64,000 nt of DNA from Ganoderma boninense (lineage: Eukaryota > Basidiomycota > Agaricomycetes > Polyporales > Polyporaceae), in assembly GCA_002900995.3 (NCBI GenBank), contig CM035304.1:1951476-2015475 (forward strand). Reading direction: 5' to 3'. Position 1 is the stretch's first letter; each line of letters starts with the position of its first letter. A program made the position numbers and the translations under genes. Under the pieces are notes generated by a model, which had not been told where the DNA came from, did no database searches, and was given only the letters and a program-made list of their open reading frames with translations. Of the stretch, positions 58,244-64,000 are shown piece after piece.

Positions 58244-60310
58244 ACCCTGTAAAAATCAGCTGTCCTTGGTAGCTTTTTCCCCTTCGGCGGGTTTTTTGAC
58301 GCACCCAACCGGACATGCTTACCTCCCTTGAATGTATGTTGTATGCTGGCTTTTTTGAACGAGTGCTATTCCAGTGGCGATCTAAGCGAGCAGTGACGGT
58401 AGGAGGTCGCAGATGCGGGTGGGTTGGTTTTCCCTCTCTCGTATCGTAGACCGCCGGGCAGGGATTGTGGGAGCTCGTCTCGATTCCGAGTGTCGGCGGG
58501 CTGGGCGTCCAGGCGGAGTCTTATCTCTATCAGTACCCATGACCGCGAGGGAATAGCTTCTGGGATTTAGATCGAAGACAGACCGCGGAAACTAAGTAGT
58601 GTAGTGGTCTCGTGGGTGCAAGGGAGGATGGGGTTCCAAGTCTTGGGATCGCCGTCTGTCAGAGGCGCTCAGACTCCCGAATCGGCCCGCGGGAGTTCTG
58701 CGAATCGGGCCCTGGGCAGCCCGAGTTCCCGGCTTGCCTTCGCTCGACCCTGGCTGTCCTTGGCCTGCTACCTTCCTCCGTCCCGCAATCGCGTGGGCGG
58801 GATGACCCCTGATTCCGTCAAATATCACTTCGACGACTTCTGTGCCAATCCTCCGGTAGTCTGACAACCTTGCGAATCTGCCGCGACGACTTATCGGCAT
58901 GTTGCCCGCACCCGATAGGACGTCAAAGTGCGAATCCTTTCTGTTTAATTCTTCTGTTTCTAATCACACGTTTGCTCAGTTTTAGTGGCTTTAATGTGAG
59001 CACCATCCGTGCGCACCCACCTTTCCTAGACACGCCTTCGGTGGCCTGCTGCAGGCTATTGTCGTGCCCGAGGGTTGATGGTCATGAATCGAGTCGAAGA
59101 TCGTGCACACAGTCATCGGAGGGTTTCAGCCAACATCTGCAGTCGTGACAGTCTCTTGGACAATGGGCACGGAGGTTGCTTTAAAAGAGCCGGGCAAGGT
59201 GGGTCGGACAAGCTGAGCGGCTCTCACCACGCGTCGATGACTTGCCCTTGGCAACTCAGTGCTCAATTTCCGCTGAAGCAGCGTTCCAAAAACTTTTTCG
59301 TGAGTTCTACCGAGCGTTACACGCCGTAGATGGAGCTAGACGCAGGCCATAAAAGCCTCAAAGTGCTATTTACCGTATGACCTGCCTTGCATCGAGTACC
59401 TGTCTGGAGAGGTACGTGCCCAATACCCCTTCTGGCTTGGATATTCCCAGACATTATCTCGTTGATTGTCGCGAGCTGTACTTGTGGCCGGCCGCGTGAA
59501 GGCTTTCGCGCGTGTCCATGATCAAGGTTGCTCAGCCCACAGCTCTGAGCATCGATGTAATTGGCGTTGAATGGGTGATTAGGTGGAGCGGGAAGGGGGA
59601 TGTACGTCGCGCAGCCTCAACTGAGCTTGCCGTCCACCTGATGATTGGTTAGTAGTCGATATAGATTTACACAGTGATGTATCTCGGTTTGGTTTCAACA
59701 TCTTGCGTGGCGCGAATGAGGTGGTCAAATATGGGTATCATTCCTGTGGAAGCCTTCCAAGGTCCGCCAGTCGGAAGGCCGACGGAGACATGGACGACCT
59801 CTGATTGTCATGCTCAAGAGCACTTATGATCTGCAAGAAATCCTCCCGTATGCCTACTTCCCTCATGTCCCCGCAGGTCATTGTTCTCTGTTCATGGACA
59901 CCACCTGTGATCGATGACTTGTATCGCACCTGAACCCGCGTGATGAGCCAGGGAAGACCGTCTTGATCTACCTCGACCAATGGCAGGACCTGACTCGAGG
60001 TTAAAGAAGCATGGACCGCGCACCCGTCGGATGCCTCCAGTAGACGGCAGCACAAATGGGGCAGGTAGGTGCACAGCCTCCTGTTCGGCAGAAGCCTCGG
60101 TACAGCCTCAAACGCGTGTTACAAATCAACAGTCCAGGAACGGGCGTTCACGCTCCTAGCTCTCGCCCATTGTTCACCCGATTTGCCGCAAATCCCATAT
60201 TCACTGTCTCCTCGCTCTCCTCTATTAAAGCCAGGACCATCTCTCCAGTTTGACCCCCAAGCTCTGGCTTCTCGTTTCCTCTCACACTCCTTGGCTTCGC
60301 CTCACTTGCA
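58244..60310. other. 2-kb region without supported gene
   Basis: Open frames on both strands are short and featureless. No repeats or RNA genes were recognised. Confidence 0.45.
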
Positions 60311-61099
60311 ATGTCCCAACGCATCATCGATTTATGTACGTGGCAAGCACCTGTGCAAGTTCCAACATATAGATTTAATACTCTGATGATTTCTAGCTAC
60401 GGTCCCCGACATAACGATTCAAGGCCCTCCCGCTACCCTGGACTCCCCCCTCCTCCTCGGATGTCCCCCTCCGCTCGCACTCCGCGTACCAGCTCCGTTC
60501 CGACTCTTCCGTTCGGCATTCCATCCTCAGTCCTTACCGGCAGCCACGATACGGCTGCTTCCGATGAAGACAGTTCCTCCGACTCGCCTGCTCCAGCTAC
60601 TCCCACTCTAGACGAGGACGCTTCCGCACTCCCTTCCCCTGCAAACTCCCCCCCCAGCAGGGCCTTCCGCAGGGAGTCCGCAGTCCTGGATTTCGGCCAA
60701 CCTCGCCAGCCAGCTTCCGTCTCGGAGGCTCGGCTTCACTTCAGGATCCAGGATGTCTCCAACGACGTCGGCTTGCTTGAAGCCAAGCTAGAGGCATATT
60801 CGGCAAACACGCACGCCTTCATGCTGGAGGTCATCGGCGGTCTCGAGAAGCGGCTCGGTCGCATGATCGAAGACTCCGAGACGCGGGTCGGTCTCAAGAT
60901 CGAGGGGTCGGAGGCTCGCGTCTTGTCACACGTCAGGGCGACCAGGGAGGAAACTGTCAAGACGCAGGTATCGCAGATCATGATGGAGAGGAGCATCGGC
61001 CAGGCGCTGGTGGAAATGGAGTATGATATTGGTGACCGTCTTGCCCTGATATACACTCAGCAGAGTGCCCTGCACGAGGCATGGACCCGTGGGATGTGA
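60311..61099 (+). CDS. hypothetical Ser/Pro-rich protein with coiled coil
   Basis: This is one open frame of 262 residues from ATG 60311; the ATG at 60386 (MISSYGPRHNDSRPSRYPGL) is an equally good start and gives 237. The N-terminal half is disordered, Ser/Pro/Thr/Asp-rich (DEDSSSDSPAPATPTLDEDA). From about residue 140 a long helix follows: ARLHFRIQDVSNDVGLLEAK, FMLEVIGGLEKRLGRMIEDS and VKTQVSQIMMERSIGQALVE. A partial repeat, MIEDSETRVGLKIEGSEARV, is visible in the helix. No domain is recognised. Confidence 0.6.
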   Translation: MSQRIIDLCTWQAPVQVPTYRFNTLMISSYGPRHNDSRPSRYPGLPPPPRMSPSARTPRTSSVPTLPFGIPSSVLTGSHDTAASDEDSSSDSPAPATPTLDEDASALPSPANSPPSRAFRRESAVLDFGQPRQPASVSEARLHFRIQDVSNDVGLLEAKLEAYSANTHAFMLEVIGGLEKRLGRMIEDSETRVGLKIEGSEARVLSHVRATREETVKTQVSQIMMERSIGQALVEMEYDIGDRLALIYTQQSALHEAWTRGM

Positions 61100-64000
61100 G
61101 AGCCGTTATGCTAGAGCGCAACCTCACTGCAACCGGCGGGTAAGCCTGTCCACCCACCCTTCAACATGGGATGTTGCTGATGACATACATCTGCAGACTG
61201 TCGGCTGTTGGCGCTCTATTAGATGGTCGAGTTCAGGATGATTCTCCCTGTCAACGTATTCTCCGAGTTGTATCGTTCTATGTATGCATGCTGCTTGCCA
61301 ATTCACTTAACGAGGGAGAAGCTTTGTTCGATGCGTGAACGTGTGAGGGGGGGTCGACACTGGACGTGTACGGTAACCCGGCGTCTACTCCTGAACTGCC
61401 CCTGCTCGCTTCTCTCTTCTCGCTGATGATTGTCGATACGTACTGACTCTAGGTTTCTTGCTTCGTAGAAAGCCCCGTATGTTAGCCAACATCGCTCATG
61501 AAGGCACATTGTAGGATTCAATTCTCCGAGCGCGAAGACCTCAGAGGAAGCGGTTCGGCACACCAGCCTCCCCAAAATGGAGCTCAGATCCCGCTCAATG
61601 ATCTCGACGATTGCCTGATCGTGATACCAGGCTCCGGACGACAAACGAATGGCGCGAATCTAACATTCGAGTCGCGTAGGGTCTGGTAGTGCCGTCCATT
61701 CCTCCTGGCCTTCATGTATCACTAATATAGGTGTAATCTGGATTCTGTCCCATATTGAAGACGTCGTCACAATTTCTCGACCACTGTTAGCACTTCGTCC
61801 CCCCGATGGAGCAGGATACTGAGGATCTCCGCTAGTGGTAAGTGTTCGTGCATCTGTTCGTGTATGTTCGTACATTTGATGGAGAGGGGTGCGCGTAAGG
61901 CCACCAGCATAGGGTCCTTGTACACGAGGTGCTCCCGAGGAACTTGAACGGTGCAAGGGGCACAGCGGTCGGACTTCCACACTGAGTGGGTGCTCCAAGG
62001 CTAGGAGGCACGTTATTGCTATTGCAGCTCCCAGCGGGGCGCGGTCAACGTTCAATGTTCGGCTACGGCCGCCAGACCGTGGTCTTACAGTGGTGAGGCA
62101 GGTGGTCAGGGAGCAGTCATTCGAGTTAGCCATGACGAGGCCATAAGGCTGTCCTGGAGGTGACCGTGCTGGGACAGGGAGGTCTAGAGAGCACATATGG
62201 CGTTGTCAAGGGTCGAGCCAGCGACCCAGGCGGACGGGCACGGAGGGCGACGAGCGTATATGGACATCGCTCCACCTCAACCCATGTCATCCAGAGGCCT
62301 GCCAAGTGTCACCGCCTCCTGTAGTACGAGGCGGGGTAGCTTCAGGTCATCTACGACGAAGTACCTCGTGCATGGGAGTACTAGCTCCATCATTCGCCGG
62401 TCTCGGATCGGCGAGGTCTCTGTCGCCGTGAAGAGGGGCCAGAGCTGGAGGAGGCGTCGTAAGTGCGACCGTTTTAGCTCCTCAGATGGTCAGAGGGCGT
62501 TGGGGTGGACGCCAGTGACGTCGCATCCGAAGGTCAAGTGTGCGCAAAGTTTGCCGGTCATCAAACCTAGCCGCGACTCGGGGTTCGAGCCGTGGTACTA
62601 GTAGGAATCGGCTGGGTGTGGGACTCAATTGAGAGCGCTGCATGCAACCTGTTCCTTATCACCTGGGAACTCCATATACCACAACACTAGGTCCATCGGC
62701 CAGTGTTAGGTCCAGGCGGAGGGAGAGGGAGCTGGGTCGCCCGGGTACGACCCTACATTGACTCCCTCGGTAGTGGCAATATCACGGTCGGTGCGTGCCT
62801 TCACCTTCACCGTCGCCGATTTCGCATACGCTTGCCCAACATTTGTCGCCTGGTTTGACCATCGCAATTCGTGTTCCTACGACAAGTGAGTACCTCCCTT
62901 CCACCATCAGCGTTCCTATGGTTCTCACCCCTCTATCTCGTTTTAGCCGCTCACTGTCGGGTCCCTGGAATCGAGGATTGGAGCGACCTGGAGTTTCGCC
63001 GCGTCGCGACGTTCAAAATCGGTAAAAGCTTGCGCCCCGCAGTCATCATCGTCGCGCGTTCGTAGAAGATTCAAGAACATCCGTTGCGTCGCCGCCCTCA
63101 TGACCCTAGATCCTCTCGAGTTCAGTCCTCTCGTGTAATCATCGTCCAGCCCCACCCTCCTTCCTCTCGGTGCTCCGTTATCAACTGACAATTTCTGCTC
63201 AGAACCGATGCAAGCTTTGGGATCTTCCCATGCTTGACCTACCCTGGCTGTTCTTGATTCTGCGTAGTCAACGCCGACCGCCGACCTCACGGTCGCTCTG
63301 CTTACCGAATCCGCTGCCTTCGGCCCCGACGTCTTCCTTTCTCCTCCTGCCCGACTGTTTTTCCGTCCTGACTCCCTATGCCTGGCCGCCTTGGTTTCCT
63401 TGGGGCCGATAGTCGGTCCCCCTAAGGCGCCTTCGACCTAAATCATAACTCCGTCCACACGTTCCTTTCTTCCCCTCTAGCATCCACATCTTTACCGTCG
63501 CGGGGATCTTGATGTATTCCATTCCGAGCTACCGGTTGTCAACCAGTCCGATGGATGGGAACAGCGCAACCTTCCGAGAACCGTGTTCCCGGGTGACTAG
63601 CTGAGTAGGCCGGGCAGGCTCAAGGCTGGCTGCCGCTCCCTATGTGGAGAGCCGTCAATTTAGCGATGCTATAGGTAGAGTGATAGCATACAAATAACGA
63701 ACGAACGAATTACAGTACCTGTCGTACGGGTGTACCTGCCGCTGTCTTGTTGAACTTGGCGTTTTGAAACGAATCGTAATGGGCTCTAACTGCGGGCCGC
63801 TATTTCGGATGTCCGGGTCGGGCATGGTCGATCACGTGTTCTCAAATGCGGCTCGTTGAGCGCCTACAGTCCTTGTCCCGCCCCGTTTCCTCGAGCTTGG
63901 TTCCGTTCTCCATTGTGCTGTACGCCGTTCTTCTGCCTCCAGATTCAGGTCAGCCAACGTGGCATTTTCGATTGTATTGCTACCCGTCGACACCTTTCTT
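61100..64000. other. 2.9-kb end region without supported gene
   Basis: The longest frames (for example minus strand 61660-62196 and plus strand 62197-62601) show neither domains nor splice patterns. I see no telomere repeat, rDNA or obvious transposon. Undetected lineage-specific exons remain possible. Confidence 0.4.

Noticed and set aside
61660..62601. Frames of 130-180 residues on both strands near the right end
   Set aside because: No domains, no splice pattern and no biased composition.
1..64000. CRISPR array, bacterial operon or autonomous LTR element
   Set aside because: The DNA is eukaryotic with many introns; no regular repeat-spacer array, LTR pair or reverse transcriptase was found.

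Overview
The window looks like a scaffold from a basidiomycete fungus, most likely an agaricomycete. Genes are GC-rich and dense on both strands. They carry many short (about 45-65 nt) GT..AG introns. Several families are typical of mushroom-forming fungi: DUF6533 membrane proteins, MYND-finger proteins, F-box proteins with leucine-rich C-termini, and seven-helix membrane proteins. A 100-nt run of N at 971-1070 marks an assembly gap. All exon structures given here were built by hand from splice signals, reading frame and internal homology; there is no transcript evidence.

Left part, 1-27 kb, mostly conserved genes. It holds a Gly/Tyr/Gln-rich protein cut by the gap; two tandem DUF6533 gene copies, the second decayed; a CHY zinc-finger protein; a divergently transcribed mucin-like single-pass membrane protein; two tandem MYND zinc-finger genes; rRNA-processing factor EFG1; an aldo/keto reductase; a protein with three copies of a nucleoporin-like motif; an unknown Pro/Thr-rich protein; a GH18 chitinase-like protein; two inverted tRNA-Ile(AAT) genes; and a Golgi-type Ca2+/Mn2+ P-type ATPase (PMR1/SPCA) that carries an apparent 1-nt frameshift.

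Right part, 27-61 kb, accessory. It holds two F-box genes, one split by about 1.6 kb of foreign-looking DNA; a seven-helix membrane protein; an AT-richer island of degenerate short repeats; three members of one helical protein family at 38.5-41.5 kb and 57-58 kb with matching exon layout; several small lineage-specific proteins, some with a terminal membrane segment; a 607-residue protein of unknown function; and a WD40 gene whose fourth exon is interrupted by a 464-bp MITE-like element flanked by a 6-bp target duplication. I see no recognisable gene in the last 2.9 kb.

The genes do not form one pathway. The clearest theme is compartment structure: housekeeping genes on the left, and on the right duplicated, fast-evolving and partly disrupted families with insertions. 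The best candidates for undescribed biology are the repeated six-exon helical family, the MITE insertion in the WD40 gene, and the degenerate repeat island.
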